Shown in pieces: positions 17,710-27,531 of a stretch of 64,000 bases of DNA. The notes beneath the pieces were generated by a model. That model saw only the letters and a program-made list of their open reading frames with translations, made no database searches and was not told the DNA's origin. Source of the DNA: Bacillus sp. FJAT-29790. GTDB taxonomy: Bacteria; Bacillota; Bacilli; Bacillales; Cytobacillaceae. Positions within the stretch are counted from its first letter, which is position 1. The number at the start of each line of letters is the position of its first letter. The stretch spans positions 2,137,601 to 2,201,600 of the forward strand of contig NZ_JAHNZZ010000001.1 in the NCBI RefSeq assembly GCF_019039215.1. The letters run 5' to 3'. A program made the translations under genes and the position numbers.

Positions 17710-19170
17710 TTATTGTTTTTGATAACGCAGTACCGGTTTACGGGCAGCCATTGTTTCATCCAGACGACCGATAACAGTTGTATGCGGCGCTTCCTGAACG
17801 ATTTCTGGATTTTCTTCTGCTTCCTTAGCAATTTGTATCATTACATCGATAAACCCATCCATTGTTTCTTTTGATTCTGTTTCAGTTGGTTCAATCATGA
17901 TACATTCTTCCACATTTAATGGGAAGTAGATTGTTGGTGGATGATATCCGAAGTCAAGGAGACGCTTAGCAATATCAAGCGTACGAACACCTAATTTCTT
18001 CTGACGCTTACCACTCAAAACAAACTCATGCTTACAGTGTCTATCAAATGGAAGATCATAGAATTCTTGCAGTCTTCTCATCATATAGTTTGCATTCAAT
18101 ACAGCATATTCAGTTACAGCTTTCAAGCCATCTGGACCCATTGAACGAATATACGTGTAAGCACGGACATTGATACCGAAGTTTCCATAATAAGGCTTAA
18201 CGCGTCCGATTGATTGCGGACGGTCATAATCAAGGACAAACTCATCACCTTGTTTAACTAACACTGGCTTTGGAAGGAATGGAATTAAGTCTGCTTTCAC
18301 TCCAACCGGACCTGAACCTGGTCCACCGCCGCCGTGAGGACCTGTAAAGGTTTTGTGTAGATTAAGGTGAACTAAGTCAAAGCCCATATCTCCTGGGCGT
18401 GCCTTTGACATTACAGCATTAAGGTTCGCTCCATCATAATAAAGCTTTCCGCCTGCCGCATGAACAATCTCAGCCATCTCAAGGATGTTTTCTTCAAACA
18501 ATCCTAAAGTGTTTGGGTTCGTCAGCATTAGTGCTGCAGTATCTTCGCCAACTACTCTTCTTAAATCGTCTAAGTCAACAAGACCTCTTTCATCTGATTT
18601 AACAGTGATCGTTTCAAATCCAGCACATGTTGCAGATGCAGGATTTGTTCCGTGAGCAGAGTCAGGTACGATTACTTTTGTACGCTTCATATCGCCATTT
18701 GCTTCATGGAAAGCACGGACCATCATCAACGCAGTCCATTCGCCATGTGCTCCAGCTGCAGGGTTAAGTGTTACTTGATCCATTCCCGTAATTTCAATTA
18801 AATGCTCCTGTAAGTCATACATAAGCTCTAATGCACCTTGAACAGAGCTCTCATCCTGTAATGGATGAAGATGTGCAAAACCAGGAATACGGGCAACATT
18901 TTCATTGATTTTCGGATTGTATTTCATTGTACAAGAACCAAGAGGATAGAAGCCAGAATCAACACCATGGTTTCTGTTAGAAAGAGCTGTATAATGACGC
19001 ATAATATCAAGCTCTGAAACTTCTGGCAGCCCAAGCTCCTCTTCTCTAATATACCCTTCAGGGATCAGTTCATTTAAATCTGTTTCCGGAACATCCATTT
19101 CCGGGAGGCTATAACCGATGCGACCGGCTCTGCTTAGTTCGAAAATGAGTGCTTGATCATCCTTATGCAT
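17710..19170 (-). CDS. gcvPB: Glycine dehydrogenase (decarboxylating) subunit 2, GcvPB
   Basis: PLP-containing half of the glycine cleavage P-protein, which decarboxylates glycine and passes the aminomethyl group to lipoyl-GcvH. It has 486 residues; the PLP lysine is about residue 273 in [18 protein letters not shown] at 19168-19170 has GGGGG seven bases upstream and starts [11 protein letters not shown] as in other GcvPB; an in-frame start eight codons upstream is less likely. It overlaps the end of gcvPA by 8 bp, implying translational coupling. Confidence 0.96.
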   Translation of the reverse strand: MHKDDQALIFELSRAGRIGYSLPEMDVPETDLNELIPEGYIREEELGLPEVSELDIMRHYTALSNRNHGVDSGFYPLGSCTMKYNPKINENVARIPGFAHLHPLQDESSVQGALELMYDLQEHLIEITGMDQVTLNPAAGAHGEWTALMMVRAFHEANGDMKRTKVIVPDSAHGTNPASATCAGFETITVKSDERGLVDLDDLRRVVGEDTAALMLTNPNTLGLFEENILEMAEIVHAAGGKLYYDGANLNAVMSKARPGDMGFDLVHLNLHKTFTGPHGGGGPGSGPVGVKADLIPFLPKPVLVKQGDEFVLDYDRPQSIGRVKPYYGNFGINVRAYTYIRSMGPDGLKAVTEYAVLNANYMMRRLQEFYDLPFDRHCKHEFVLSGKRQKKLGVRTLDIAKRLLDFGYHPPTIYFPLNVEECIMIEPTETESKETMDGFIDVMIQIAKEAEENPEIVQEAPHTTVIGRLDETMAARKPVLRYQKQ

Positions 19171-20512
19171 GGTAATCCCCCATTTCATTAACAAATGTAT
19201 CGATTTCTTCTTTTGTTCTTAATTCAGTTACAGCAACTAGCATATGGTTCTTCAGGTCTGAATAGTCCCTGCCTAAATCATAGCCGCCGATGATGCCTTT
19301 TTTAAGAAGCAGTTGATTCACTTCTTTGACAGGCTTATTTAATTTAACAACGAACTCATTGAAGGAAGGCCCTTCAAATACAATCTCAAAGCCCTTTTCT
19401 TTAAATTGCTTTTTCGCATAATGCGCTTTTTGGATATTTGCAACTGCCATTTCCTTAACACCTTTTTTACCAAGAGCTGTTATCGCAACTGATGCAGCAA
19501 GAGCATTAAGTGCTTGGTTCGAACAAATATTAGAAGTCGCTTTATCACGGCGGATATGTTGCTCACGTGCCTGCAAAGTTAATACAAAGCCACGACGGCC
19601 TTCATCATCGACTGTTTGTCCAACAAGACGCCCAGGAACTTTTCTCATCAATTTGTCAGTAACCGCAAAATAGCCACAGTGCGGGCCGCCAAATGCGGTC
19701 GGAATGCCAAATGGTTGTGCATCGCCTGCTACGATATCGGCACCAAATTTGCCTGGTGGTGTTAGGGCGCCTAGTGATAATGGATTGCTAGATACAACAA
19801 ACAGTGATTTATGAGCATGAATAATCTCTTCGAGTTCCTTTAAAGGTTCAACCCGGCCAAAGAAGTTCGGATATTGAACAATAACAGCTGCAACATCATT
19901 GCTAACCATTTCTTTCAATGCATCGATATCCGTAACTCCGTCTTTTTGCGGAATTTCTACTACTTCAATGAATTGACCTTTACAATAAGATTTAACGACA
20001 TCTTTTGATTCCGGATGCACTGCACTTGAAACCAAAACTTTTTTCCTGCGCGTATGCCCTGCACTCAATGTAGCAGCTTCCGCAAGAGCAGTTCCTCCGT
20101 CATACATGGATGAGTTTGCAACATCCATGCCCGTCAATTCACAGATCATTGTCTGGAATTCAAAGATCGCCTGAAGCTCTCCTTGAGAGATTTCCGGCTG
20201 GTATGGTGTATAAGCTGTATAAAATTCAGAACGAGAAATTACATGATCAACAATGATAGGCATATAATGATCATATACTCCTGCTCCTATGAATGAAGCG
20301 TTGCTCCTCAAATCCGCGTTTTTTTGTGCAAGCTGTGTAAGCTCTTTCATTAAAGCAGTTTCTGTAGCTGCGGGCTTGATATTATATTCGCCCTTAAATC
20401 TAACACGTTCAGGAATATCATTGAATAATTCTGCGACCGAGTTTACACCGATAGTCTCAAGCATTTCTTTCTTATCAGTCTCTGTCATCGGTAAATAACG
20501 ATGTTTCATCAT
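19163..20512 (-). CDS. gcvPA: Glycine dehydrogenase (decarboxylating) subunit 1, GcvPA
   Basis: Partner subunit of GcvPB, 449 residues. N-terminal [17 protein letters not shown] and the [15 protein letters not shown] segment are characteristic. GGAGGGGAG precedes the ATG-ATG start, so either of the first two codons may be used. It follows gcvT by 16 bp; the operon order is gcvT, gcvPA, gcvPB. Confidence 0.96.
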   Translation of the reverse strand: MMKHRYLPMTETDKKEMLETIGVNSVAELFNDIPERVRFKGEYNIKPAATETALMKELTQLAQKNADLRSNASFIGAGVYDHYMPIIVDHVISRSEFYTAYTPYQPEISQGELQAIFEFQTMICELTGMDVANSSMYDGGTALAEAATLSAGHTRRKKVLVSSAVHPESKDVVKSYCKGQFIEVVEIPQKDGVTDIDALKEMVSNDVAAVIVQYPNFFGRVEPLKELEEIIHAHKSLFVVSSNPLSLGALTPPGKFGADIVAGDAQPFGIPTAFGGPHCGYFAVTDKLMRKVPGRLVGQTVDDEGRRGFVLTLQAREQHIRRDKATSNICSNQALNALAASVAITALGKKGVKEMAVANIQKAHYAKKQFKEKGFEIVFEGPSFNEFVVKLNKPVKEVNQLLLKKGIIGGYDLGRDYSDLKNHMLVAVTELRTKEEIDTFVNEMGDYHA

Positions 20513-20528
20513 TCATTCTCCCCTCCTA

Positions 20529-21632
20529 TTATTTTCCTCTTTTATAAAAAGGTGTAGCAGCCACAATTGCTTTGAGGCGCTTTCCGCGAATCTCAACTTC
20601 TACTTCAGTTCCAGGAACTGCGATGTCTGTTTTTAACAGGGCCATCCCGATATTTTTCTTCAATGTAGGTGATTGTGTTCCTGTCGTTACTTCACCAACC
20701 AGCTCTTCCCCTATGTAAACAGGGTAGCCATGACGTGGAATTCCACGATCAATCATTTCAATTCCTGTTAATTTTCTTGTCAGTCCGTTCTCTTTTTGAT
20801 TCACGAGAACATCTTTTCCAATGAAATCAGCTTCTTTATTCACCTTAACGGCAAACCCAATTCCAGCCTCGAGCGGAGAGATTTCCGGCGAAATTTCCTG
20901 GCCGTAAAGAACAAGACCTGCTTCGAATCGCAGCGTATCACGAGCGCCTAATCCACATGGCAGAATCCCTTCTTCTTTACCAGCTTCAAGGATTTCAGTC
21001 CAAATGGCAACTACATCTTCTGCATCGCAATAAACTTCAAAGCCGTCTTCACCCGTATAGCCGGTTCTGGAAACTAATGCTTTTTTTCCATTCAGATCTA
21101 CATCCTTCTGGAATTTAAAGAAACCAATATCTGCTAAATTTGTTTCATTTGCAAGTTTTTGAAGGATTTTCTCTGCTAATGGGCCTTGAATGGCAACTTG
21201 GGCCATACGCTCAGAAAGATTTGTAATTTCTACATTGCCTTCAAGATGGTCTTCAAGCCATTTGTAATCTTTTTCAATATTTGACGCATTTACAACAAGC
21301 AAATAATGATCATCTTCATATTTGTAGACAAGTAAATCATCAACAACCCCGCCATTTTCATAACACATGGCTGTATATTGGGCAGCAGAGTCTTTTATTT
21401 TAGAGATGTCATTTGTCATCATTTTTTGAAGGTACGAAAGGCTGTCAGAACCCTTTACTTCAATTTCACCCATATGGGATACATCAAACAAACCAGCTTT
21501 AGTACGGACTGCTTCATGCTCTTCTTTGATGCTTGAAAACTGAACTGGTAGATCCCAGCCTCCAAAGTCGATTGTCTTCGCACCATAATCTTTGTAAACA
21601 TCAAATAATGGTGTACGTTTTAACTGTGACAT
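20529..21632 (-). CDS. gcvT: Aminomethyltransferase GcvT (glycine cleavage T-protein)
   Basis: Transfers the methylene group from aminomethyl-GcvH to tetrahydrofolate, releasing ammonia. 367 residues with the N-terminal folate-binding fold ([21 protein letters not shown]) and the [12 protein letters not shown] motif. ATG follows GGGGG by about eight bases. It is the first gene of the operon and is preceded by a tandem glycine riboswitch and its terminator. Confidence 0.97.
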   Translation of the reverse strand: MSQLKRTPLFDVYKDYGAKTIDFGGWDLPVQFSSIKEEHEAVRTKAGLFDVSHMGEIEVKGSDSLSYLQKMMTNDISKIKDSAAQYTAMCYENGGVVDDLLVYKYEDDHYLLVVNASNIEKDYKWLEDHLEGNVEITNLSERMAQVAIQGPLAEKILQKLANETNLADIGFFKFQKDVDLNGKKALVSRTGYTGEDGFEVYCDAEDVVAIWTEILEAGKEEGILPCGLGARDTLRFEAGLVLYGQEISPEISPLEAGIGFAVKVNKEADFIGKDVLVNQKENGLTRKLTGIEMIDRGIPRHGYPVYIGEELVGEVTTGTQSPTLKKNIGMALLKTDIAVPGTEVEVEIRGKRLKAIVAATPFYKRGK

Positions 21633-21731
21633 TCACTTGTCCCCCTTTTAAACTATTTGAAAGAGTTGATAATTCACCGAAAACCGGACACTTTCCTTTT
21701 GGGAAATTACCCCTAATTGAATAATATCCAC

Positions 21732-21940
21732 AAAAAAAGGACAAAGTATCCCCTCTAAATATGAGAAGATCTCTGTCCTTGCACCTGAAAGTTTACCTGA
21801 TCGGCTTTCCCCTTTGGTGGCTCCCGAAAAAAGAGCACTCTCCAGAGTTGCGTCATACAAGAGTTCTTTTGCCTGAGAGATTCACAATTTTCATTGTTTG
21901 CTCCTTCGGCGCTACTAATGTAGTCTCTCCTCTTGTAATC
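21732..21940 (-). promoter_or_regulatory. Tandem glycine riboswitch with terminator, upstream of gcvT
   Basis: On the minus strand there are two glycine aptamers in series. The first runs from about 21940 with GGAGAGACTA and ends near TCTCTCAGGCAAAAG. The second starts near ACTCTGGAGAGTG and ends with CTTTCAGGTGCAAGGACAGAG. The terminator follows (AAGGACA pairing with TGTCCTT, then seven T, 21732-21780). Known behaviour of this class is that glycine binding allows read-through into gcvT. The aptamer motifs and T-run are directly visible. Confidence 0.93.
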
Positions 21941-22188
21941 ATCCGCATTTATAAATTTTTCCAAGTTGGTTCATACTAAACGCAAATGGCATCCTTACAG
22001 GCACCAAATATGATGAAAGTATAAAAGCCTAATTATTTCCTTCATCCTAAACACAAATTGAAAATACTTAAAAATTATTTCGATAAACTAATTTAAAGTG
22101 GCAAATTTCAAAACTTTCAAAGCTAATATTATCCTACCATTAGAATTGTATTTCGGCAATGGCTATATTTTTTTAGTTTTAAAGAAAT

Positions 22189-22301
22189 GCGGAAGCGCCT
22201 TGATCACCCCCGACAAGCACAAGACGAGCCTCTCGGAAAGGTGAGCTCTACCTTTCAGGATTGGCTTGTGACCTCGAGGGGGTAGGCGCTGGAGCTAGAC
22301 A
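22189..22301 (+). repeat. Family B nested-hairpin element, copy 1
   Basis: It starts GCGGAAGCGCC and ends GGAGCTAGACA. Inside are four nested stems: AGCGCCT/AGGCGCT, CCCCC/GGGGG, ACAAGC/GCTTGT and GAAAGGT/ACCTTTC. It is nearly identical to 34236-34349. It ends 19 bp before the yqhH start, so the yqhH ribosome binding site immediately follows it. Confidence 0.8.
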
Positions 22302-22320
22302 GTTAAAGGAGCTGTTTTAG

Positions 22321-24009
22321 ATGACGGTGCAAATTGATTTTGATTCCTCATGGCAAGAAGAATTTATTAAAAGAATCGAAAATGATGGTCCTTGGGGAAA
22401 CTGGGAGCTTTATAAGTTAGCTGTAGAAGTGGAGAACAATACAATTATCCCCCAGTTTGAGGGGCTTCAGGCTCCGAAGCACCTGTCAGGATTGACTCCA
22501 TTGCCGCACCAGCTTGAAGTAGCTAAGCAGGTCGTTGAAAATATGAATGGAAAAGCGATCCTAGCAGATGAAGTCGGATTAGGGAAAACGATTGAGGCAG
22601 GATTAATATTAAAGGAATACATGATTAGGGGATTAGTAAAAAAAGTGCTAATACTAGTACCTGCCTCCCTCGTTACACAATGGGCGATCGAGCTGAATAC
22701 GAAATTTTTCATTCCAGCGGTTACTCAGCGAAAGAGCTATGTGTGGGAACAATGCGATGTCGTAGTATCATCGATCGATACAGCAAAACGAAATCCTCAC
22801 AGGGATATTATTTATAATCAAAACTATGACCTAATCATTATTGATGAAGCCCACAAGCTGAAAAACAATAAAACGAAAAACTATGAGTTCGTCCAAAACC
22901 TAAAAAAGAAATTCTGTTTATTACTGACTGCCACACCCATACAAAACCGGATCAGTGAAATCTTTAATTTGGTTTCCTTATTGAAGCCAGGGCATTTGGG
23001 AAATGAATCTGCCTTTTATGAAAAATACCATAAAGATTCACGCTCGTTGAATGATAATGAACACCTCAAAGAACTTGTGAATAAAGTAATGATTCGAAAC
23101 CGCAGAGCTGATACTGGAATTGAATGGACGAAGCGAAAGGTCGAGACGCTGCCAATTGAATTTTCCAAGGAAGAAAGAGAACTTTATGAAGCGGTCACGA
23201 ATCTTCGTACTGAAGGGGACTGGGGAAACTCAAGTCCATTTTCTGTTATGACACTCCAGCGGGAAGCATGCAGCAGTCGGGAAGCGGTCTTTTTCACTTT
23301 AAAGAATATGCTTGAAAGGAAAGAGGAGCCGCGGGAGACTTTTCAACAACAGATTGAATATTTAATCTCCAAGGTGGAGGCAGTACAAAAAAATTCAAAA
23401 GCAGTAAAGGCGCTCGAATTAATTCAACAAATTAATGATAAGGTCATCATTTTCACCGAATATCGCGCCACCCAAATGTATTTGCAATGGTTTTTAAAAC
23501 AGTACGGAATTACGTCTGTTCCATTTCGGGGCGGATTTAAAAGAGGAAAAAAAGACTGGATGAGAGAGCTTTTCCAAAAAAATATTCAAGTGCTTATTGC
23601 GACAGAAGCCGGTGGAGAAGGGATTAACCTCCAGTTTTGCAATCATATTATCAATTTTGATCTTCCTTGGAACCCGATGAGGCTCGAACAAAGAATTGGC
23701 CGTATTCACCGGCTAGGGCAGGAAAAAGATGTGATGATCTATAATTTCGCAACAAAGGATACTGTCGAAGAACATATATTAAAGCTATTGTATGAGAAAA
23801 TACATCTCTTCGAGAAAGTTATCGGAGATTTAGATGATATTCTCACGAAGCTGGACTTTGGGAATTTTGACGACCATTTAATTGATATATTCGGAAGATC
23901 AGCTTCTGAGGGAGAAATGAGAATCAAAATGGAGAATTTAACTTCGATGATTCATTTAGCTGAAGAAATAAGGGATGGTGAAATTAATGCAGCAACAGGA
24001 AATTCATAA
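22321..24009 (+). CDS. yqhH: SNF2-family DEAD/DEAH-box helicase YqhH
   Basis: 562-residue SNF2-type ATPase. Motif I is LADEVGLGKTIEAG (about 81-94), motif II is IIDEAHKLKNN (about 175-186), TATPIQNR is motif III, and RIGRIHRLGQ is motif VI. No extra DNA-binding domain is apparent, so it resembles the compact bacterial RapA-like or SNF2 proteins. AAAGGAG lies ten bases before the ATG. It overlaps yqhG by 23 bp. The cellular role is not established; it may remodel nucleic acid-protein complexes. Confidence 0.9.
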   Translation: MTVQIDFDSSWQEEFIKRIENDGPWGNWELYKLAVEVENNTIIPQFEGLQAPKHLSGLTPLPHQLEVAKQVVENMNGKAILADEVGLGKTIEAGLILKEYMIRGLVKKVLILVPASLVTQWAIELNTKFFIPAVTQRKSYVWEQCDVVVSSIDTAKRNPHRDIIYNQNYDLIIIDEAHKLKNNKTKNYEFVQNLKKKFCLLLTATPIQNRISEIFNLVSLLKPGHLGNESAFYEKYHKDSRSLNDNEHLKELVNKVMIRNRRADTGIEWTKRKVETLPIEFSKEERELYEAVTNLRTEGDWGNSSPFSVMTLQREACSSREAVFFTLKNMLERKEEPRETFQQQIEYLISKVEAVQKNSKAVKALELIQQINDKVIIFTEYRATQMYLQWFLKQYGITSVPFRGGFKRGKKDWMRELFQKNIQVLIATEAGGEGINLQFCNHIINFDLPWNPMRLEQRIGRIHRLGQEKDVMIYNFATKDTVEEHILKLLYEKIHLFEKVIGDLDDILTKLDFGNFDDHLIDIFGRSASEGEMRIKMENLTSMIHLAEEIRDGEINAATGNS

Positions 24010-24781
24010 ATTCCTTGAGCAGTATTTCCAAGCGAACTCTTGTAATGTGACGAAAAGCGGTCCTGGTTTCATGACTGTACAGTTAACAATTGAGCTTGAT
24101 AAAGAGCTGATGAACCGGCCCTTTTACTGGCATTACCTGGAGAAAACAGGTGGCACACCTAATCCAATGCAGCTAACAATGATTACAAACCCACAACTTG
24201 TACCCGAAAATATCAAGGGTGAGACGATTCATTTTGGCTCGCCCCGCCTGCACCAAATTTTCGAGTCAACGAAAAATCTAGCAGGCTATATTCGCTTGTA
24301 TGAAAAACACAAGCAAACACCAGGAGTTCAGATGCCATTAAGGCCATGGCTAGGAATAAATGTTCGCATATCTTATCAATGTGATCGCAAAAGAGATGTG
24401 TTTAAATCCATTGGTTTACAATTAATAAATGGACAAATGGTCGAAGGATTTCATAATAAACTGCTTGATTTAGAGCTTACACCAAAAATTCCGGATTATT
24501 CATTTACCTTGTCTCCCCTTATCATGCCAAAAAGCGGAATCTCAAGGGTCGAGAAATTCTTAAAATCTGAAATTGACCTCGAAGATCACACATGGGCGGA
24601 GGAAGCAAAAAAACGTTGGCAAAAAGATCTGAATCTACTTGAGCATTTTTATGAGGAAACGGAAGAAAAAGACGAAAGCTATGAAATTGAGAAAATGGCT
24701 TTAAAAGAACAATACGAGCCAAAAATTACAATTTCTATTATTAATGGCGGTTTATTCTATCTAACAGATTTGGCTGTTTAA
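23987..24781 (+). CDS. yqhG: YqhG family protein
   Basis: About 264 residues. The conserved segment ELMNRPFYWHYLEKTGG and the C-terminal EQYEPKI are typical of the YqhG family; its function is unknown. ATG at 23987 inside the 3' end of yqhH gives MQQQEIHKFLEQYF, like the B. subtilis protein; the frame to 23975 is less likely. The overlap with yqhH implies a linked role for the pair. Confidence 0.85.
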   Translation: MQQQEIHKFLEQYFQANSCNVTKSGPGFMTVQLTIELDKELMNRPFYWHYLEKTGGTPNPMQLTMITNPQLVPENIKGETIHFGSPRLHQIFESTKNLAGYIRLYEKHKQTPGVQMPLRPWLGINVRISYQCDRKRDVFKSIGLQLINGQMVEGFHNKLLDLELTPKIPDYSFTLSPLIMPKSGISRVEKFLKSEIDLEDHTWAEEAKKRWQKDLNLLEHFYEETEEKDESYEIEKMALKEQYEPKITISIINGGLFYLTDLAV

Positions 24782-24787
24782 ATCAAA

Positions 24788-24878
24788 TTCACCTTGGCGT
24801 ATTTGCGCCCAAATTTTTACTTAGCTTGCTCGATAAATTCCTTTAAAAAATCGAAAGTCTCGCCGTAGCCTTAACTTT
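24788..24878. repeat. Family D repeat, copy 1
   Basis: It begins TTCACCTTGGCGTATTTGCG and includes CGATAAATTCCTTTAAAAAA and a CTCGCCG block. It matches 58314-58404 along its whole length with about ten differences. No coding signal seen. Confidence 0.7.
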
Positions 24879-24968
24879 ATTCAGCCGAGGTTTGAACTCC
24901 CACTGAATTGATACCTGTTGCATTCATCTCGCCACTTATATCGTTAAGAGACTTCTGCTGAATAAAGT
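24874..24968. repeat. Inverted-repeat-bounded intergenic element
   Basis: ACTTTATTCAGC (24874-24885) and GCTGAATAAAGT (24957-24968) form a perfect 12-bp inverted repeat around 71 bp. It overlaps the end of family D copy 1, suggesting one element beside or inside another. Just downstream, GGGTCAGACCCC (24976-24987) is a separate short palindrome. Confidence 0.55.
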
Positions 24969-25062
24969 AAAAAAAGGGTCAGACCCCACATCATCAATAT
25001 TTTGTTGAATGGATACATACATATCCACAACAGATAGAGAGGTCAGACACTTCCTAAAGTGA

Positions 25063-25254
25063 TTAGCTTTTATTTTTTTTCCTCTTTTTTACGCTCTCGA
25101 ACAAAACATAAGGGACAACCCCGAACCACTTAAACAAAAAGGGTTCTTTCGTATCCTTTTTCTCTAAGCGGTGCCTTTTCCGCTCATCTTTTGGCTGGTC
25201 AATATATTTAACGACTGTTTGAGTAATGTATTTCACATAATCATTTGAATTCAT
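25063..25254 (-). CDS. yqzE: YqzE family small protein
   Basis: 63 residues starting MNSNDYVKYITQTVVKYIDQ, with a charged middle and a C-terminal hydrophobic then lysine-rich segment, matching the YqzE family found after comGG in Bacillus. The function is unknown. ATG at 25252-25254 has GGGTGG upstream; the GTG two codons earlier is less likely. Separated from comGG by about 335 bp containing a repeat. Confidence 0.82.
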   Translation of the reverse strand: MNSNDYVKYITQTVVKYIDQPKDERKRHRLEKKDTKEPFLFKWFGVVPYVLFESVKKRKKNKS

Positions 25255-25403
25255 GGTCACACCACCCTTAACTATTTACTATTTTCAAAAAAATACTTGT
25301 ACTTAGAACTGTAATAATCACATGGAGATGTTTTGTCCGGCTTGTGCGGAGGGTCAAAGGTCGGACTTGAAGCAACCGACATTCACCGATTCCCTATATA
25401 TAT

Positions 25404-25508
25404 ATCGCAGATTAACGGGTAGTAAAGCCCTCACTTCAAGACTTAGAGGAATCGATGAGGATAAGTAGCGGATGAAGAAAACCCCAACTGAATGAAGTTT
25501 CACTTTAT
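25404..25508 (-). repeat. Family C extragenic element, copy 2 (short, reverse)
   Basis: On the minus strand it begins AGTGAAACTTCATTCAGTTG and ends CCCGTTAATCTGCGATA, the same ends as copies at 7418 and 41178, with a shorter interior. It lies between comGG and yqzE and may separate yqzE from the comG operon. Confidence 0.65.
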
Positions 25509-25589
25509 GTGTCCATTCAGTTCAAGTATGCCCATGAATGGTGCTATTCAATCCTTTGCAGGAACAATTCAAAATTTATTCTACCTTCC

Positions 25590-26015
25590 TTATCCCCAGT
25601 CATTTTTTTCGTTCCATTTGATCACTTTTCCCGCATCTATGTCATAGTAACCAAAACTTGTTAGTTCAAGGTCCCCTCCCATCTTTAAAGTAAACGTCAC
25701 CTTAAACAGACTGTCTGTAAGTTTTAACGCGCTGTATTCAACTTGTCCACCTGAAAAGGTGAAAACCCCCGAGAAGCTATCATCATAATCCCATTCGAAT
25801 AACAGGACTTCTGTTTGTTTCATTGCGCTTAAAAAATAATATTCCTGTTTCATGATGATCTCTGATTCTTTGAAAAACCTCTTTTCCGCTAAGTATTGTT
25901 CAAGTTGAATGGTAAGCAACACAAAAGTGAGCAAGATTAAGCAAATTGTGAGTGGATACGTAAACCCTCTTTCATTACGGACCAAGTACCAAAAGCTCTG
26001 TTTATTACGGACCAT
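25590..26015 (-). CDS. comGG: Competence pseudopilin-like protein ComGG
   Basis: About 141 residues. It has the degenerate pilin start RNERGFTYPLTICLILLTF with one membrane helix and a soluble C-terminal part. ATG at 26013-26015 follows GGAGG by six bases; the longer frame from 26057 lies within comGF and is not needed. It overlaps comGF by 11 bp. Last gene of the comG operon, minor component of the competence pilus. Confidence 0.85.
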   Translation of the reverse strand: MVRNKQSFWYLVRNERGFTYPLTICLILLTFVLLTIQLEQYLAEKRFFKESEIIMKQEYYFLSAMKQTEVLLFEWDYDDSFSGVFTFSGGQVEYSALKLTDSLFKVTFTLKMGGDLELTSFGYYDIDAGKVIKWNEKNDWG

Positions 26016-26484
26016 ACTCTTCCTCCAGCTCGATATAGGAGTATAAGGATGATGCATGTGATTGATTAAATAAATCTTTTACGGTTAGTTTTACTCCATT
26101 TTTTATCCGGAAAAATTGTAAAGAACCTACTTGCTGCAGAACAATTTCATGTCCCTTGAAATCCACTCTTCTCCGGATATTTGTTCCGTATCTTTCATAC
26201 AAGATTACCTGGCCATTTCTTCTCAATGCGATTCTCTCATTTGATACATCCATTACCTCCGACCCACGCATTTCCTTTTTTAATTGATTCACAAAAACAT
26301 GCCACTCCATTATTTGCGTTCTGGCATCGAACTGATCATTTTGAAAAAGGTATTTAAAGCTAAGGGGAAGAAACGAAACAATTAATAGAAAAATCGAAAA
26401 TGCATACAGCATCTCTAACATCGTAAATCCGCTATTATTCGAAAACCTCACACTTTTTATATGCTTTTCGGAGAATATCTTCAT
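26005..26484 (-). CDS. comGF: Competence pseudopilin ComGF
   Basis: About 159 residues with the type IV pilin-like N-terminus NNSGFTMLEMLYAFSIFLL. The start is placed at ATG 26482-26484 after GGAGG (spacing about 12); an open frame extends upstream within comGE but has no pilin meaning. It overlaps comGE by about 50 bp, which is long for this operon. Confidence 0.82.
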   Translation of the reverse strand: MKIFSEKHIKSVRFSNNSGFTMLEMLYAFSIFLLIVSFLPLSFKYLFQNDQFDARTQIMEWHVFVNQLKKEMRGSEVMDVSNERIALRRNGQVILYERYGTNIRRRVDFKGHEIVLQQVGSLQFFRIKNGVKLTVKDLFNQSHASSLYSYIELEEEYGP

Positions 26485-26770
26485 ACTTAACGCAAACCTC
26501 CATAAGGGCGTACCCATCATGTGTTTCCTGAACGATTTCATACACCGTTCGATCAATGATGAGCGATTTATTAACAGGTCTAGTCCCCTCCATCTTTGCT
26601 TCCTGCAAAATTTCATATAATGCTTGCGTACCTGCAAAATCCCGGCGCAATTGAACCGATTGGTTAACTACATTGATGATCAACGGAAAAATGACACCCG
26701 CGATTATTAACCACGCGGATAAGCTTAATAGCACTTCTGCCAAGAAAAAACCATTATTCTTTCGCCACAT
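26435..26770 (-). CDS. comGE: Competence pseudopilin ComGE
   Basis: 111 residues with a pilin-like hydrophobic N-terminus (NNGFFLAEVLLSLSAW). The usual GF(T)xxE pattern is kept as GFFLAE. It overlaps comGD by 17 bp and comGF by about 50 bp. Minor pseudopilin of the DNA-uptake machinery. Confidence 0.82.
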   Translation of the reverse strand: MWRKNNGFFLAEVLLSLSAWLIIAGVIFPLIINVVNQSVQLRRDFAGTQALYEILQEAKMEGTRPVNKSLIIDRTVYEIVQETHDGYALMEVCVKYEDILRKAYKKCEVFE

Positions 26771-27197
26771 AAAATCTTCCCATTCCGATTAAAAATGTAA
26801 ACCGGTACTTTTCCTTCCCAGCATTAATATAGAATGAACCAAATTGATTAACAGTCCCATTGGGCGTAAAATGGAAAAATATTTTCATTGATCCCTTCTC
26901 AACGGTAAACAGGTCAGGATATTCCCTCCTAATTATGCCATCCCCGCTATCGAAATTTGTTCTTATATAATACATCTTCTTTTCTGGAACAATATTTACA
27001 TTCACTTCTGATTGATGGGAAATGGCGTAGCTTTGAGCAAAATACAGATCTGACTTTAACTGTGTAAAAAACAGTTGTTTTTCAAGAAATAAAAACTGGG
27101 GTTTTATCAGAATACCTGAGATCGAGGCAATGATGAGGAAAACACTCAAGACAAACAGAGATTCCAATAATGTAAATCCGCCTTCTGAGCTTTTCAT
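26754..27197 (-). CDS. comGD: Competence pseudopilin ComGD
   Basis: 147 residues with prepilin motif GGFTLLESLFVLSVFLI, to be cleaved by the prepilin peptidase ComC. Its ATG overlaps the comGC stop (TAATG), so translation is coupled. Minor pseudopilin. Confidence 0.9.
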   Translation of the reverse strand: MKSSEGGFTLLESLFVLSVFLIIASISGILIKPQFLFLEKQLFFTQLKSDLYFAQSYAISHQSEVNVNIVPEKKMYYIRTNFDSGDGIIRREYPDLFTVEKGSMKIFFHFTPNGTVNQFGSFYINAGKEKYRFTFLIGMGRFYVAKE

Positions 27198-27529
27198 TAA
27201 GATGTAGGTTCCTTTGCAGATGTAACTTTTCCTTCAGCTGAAATGGAAATTTTATCTCCATTAGGACAAGAAGTTTCATCCTCGTTAAGGTACTCTTCCC
27301 TAACTAGCTCATCCACATCTGCCGGCGGCTTTCTCTTGTCTATTTCATACGCCTGAGCCTGAGCTTGCACCATTTTCACAAAAGCCTCACAGCCCTTACT
27401 GTTTATTTTTGAATTATGCTTCGTAATATTCGGAATCGTGATGATTAACAGTACAGAGATAACGAGCAATACGATCATCATCTCAATTAGCGTGAAGCCA
27501 TTTTCACTTTTTAACAACTTTAATTTCAT
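27197..27529 (-). CDS. comGC: Major competence pseudopilin ComGC
   Basis: 110 residues with prepilin motif NGFTLIEMMIVLLVISVLL; two cysteines (SKGCEAF and ETSCPNG) could form the intramolecular disulfide known for ComGC. GGAGGGG precedes the ATG by ten bases. Main subunit of the competence pilus that brings DNA through the wall. Confidence 0.95.
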   Translation of the reverse strand: MKLKLLKSENGFTLIEMMIVLLVISVLLIITIPNITKHNSKINSKGCEAFVKMVQAQAQAYEIDKRKPPADVDELVREEYLNEDETSCPNGDKISISAEGKVTSAKEPTS

Positions 27530-27531
27530 TT

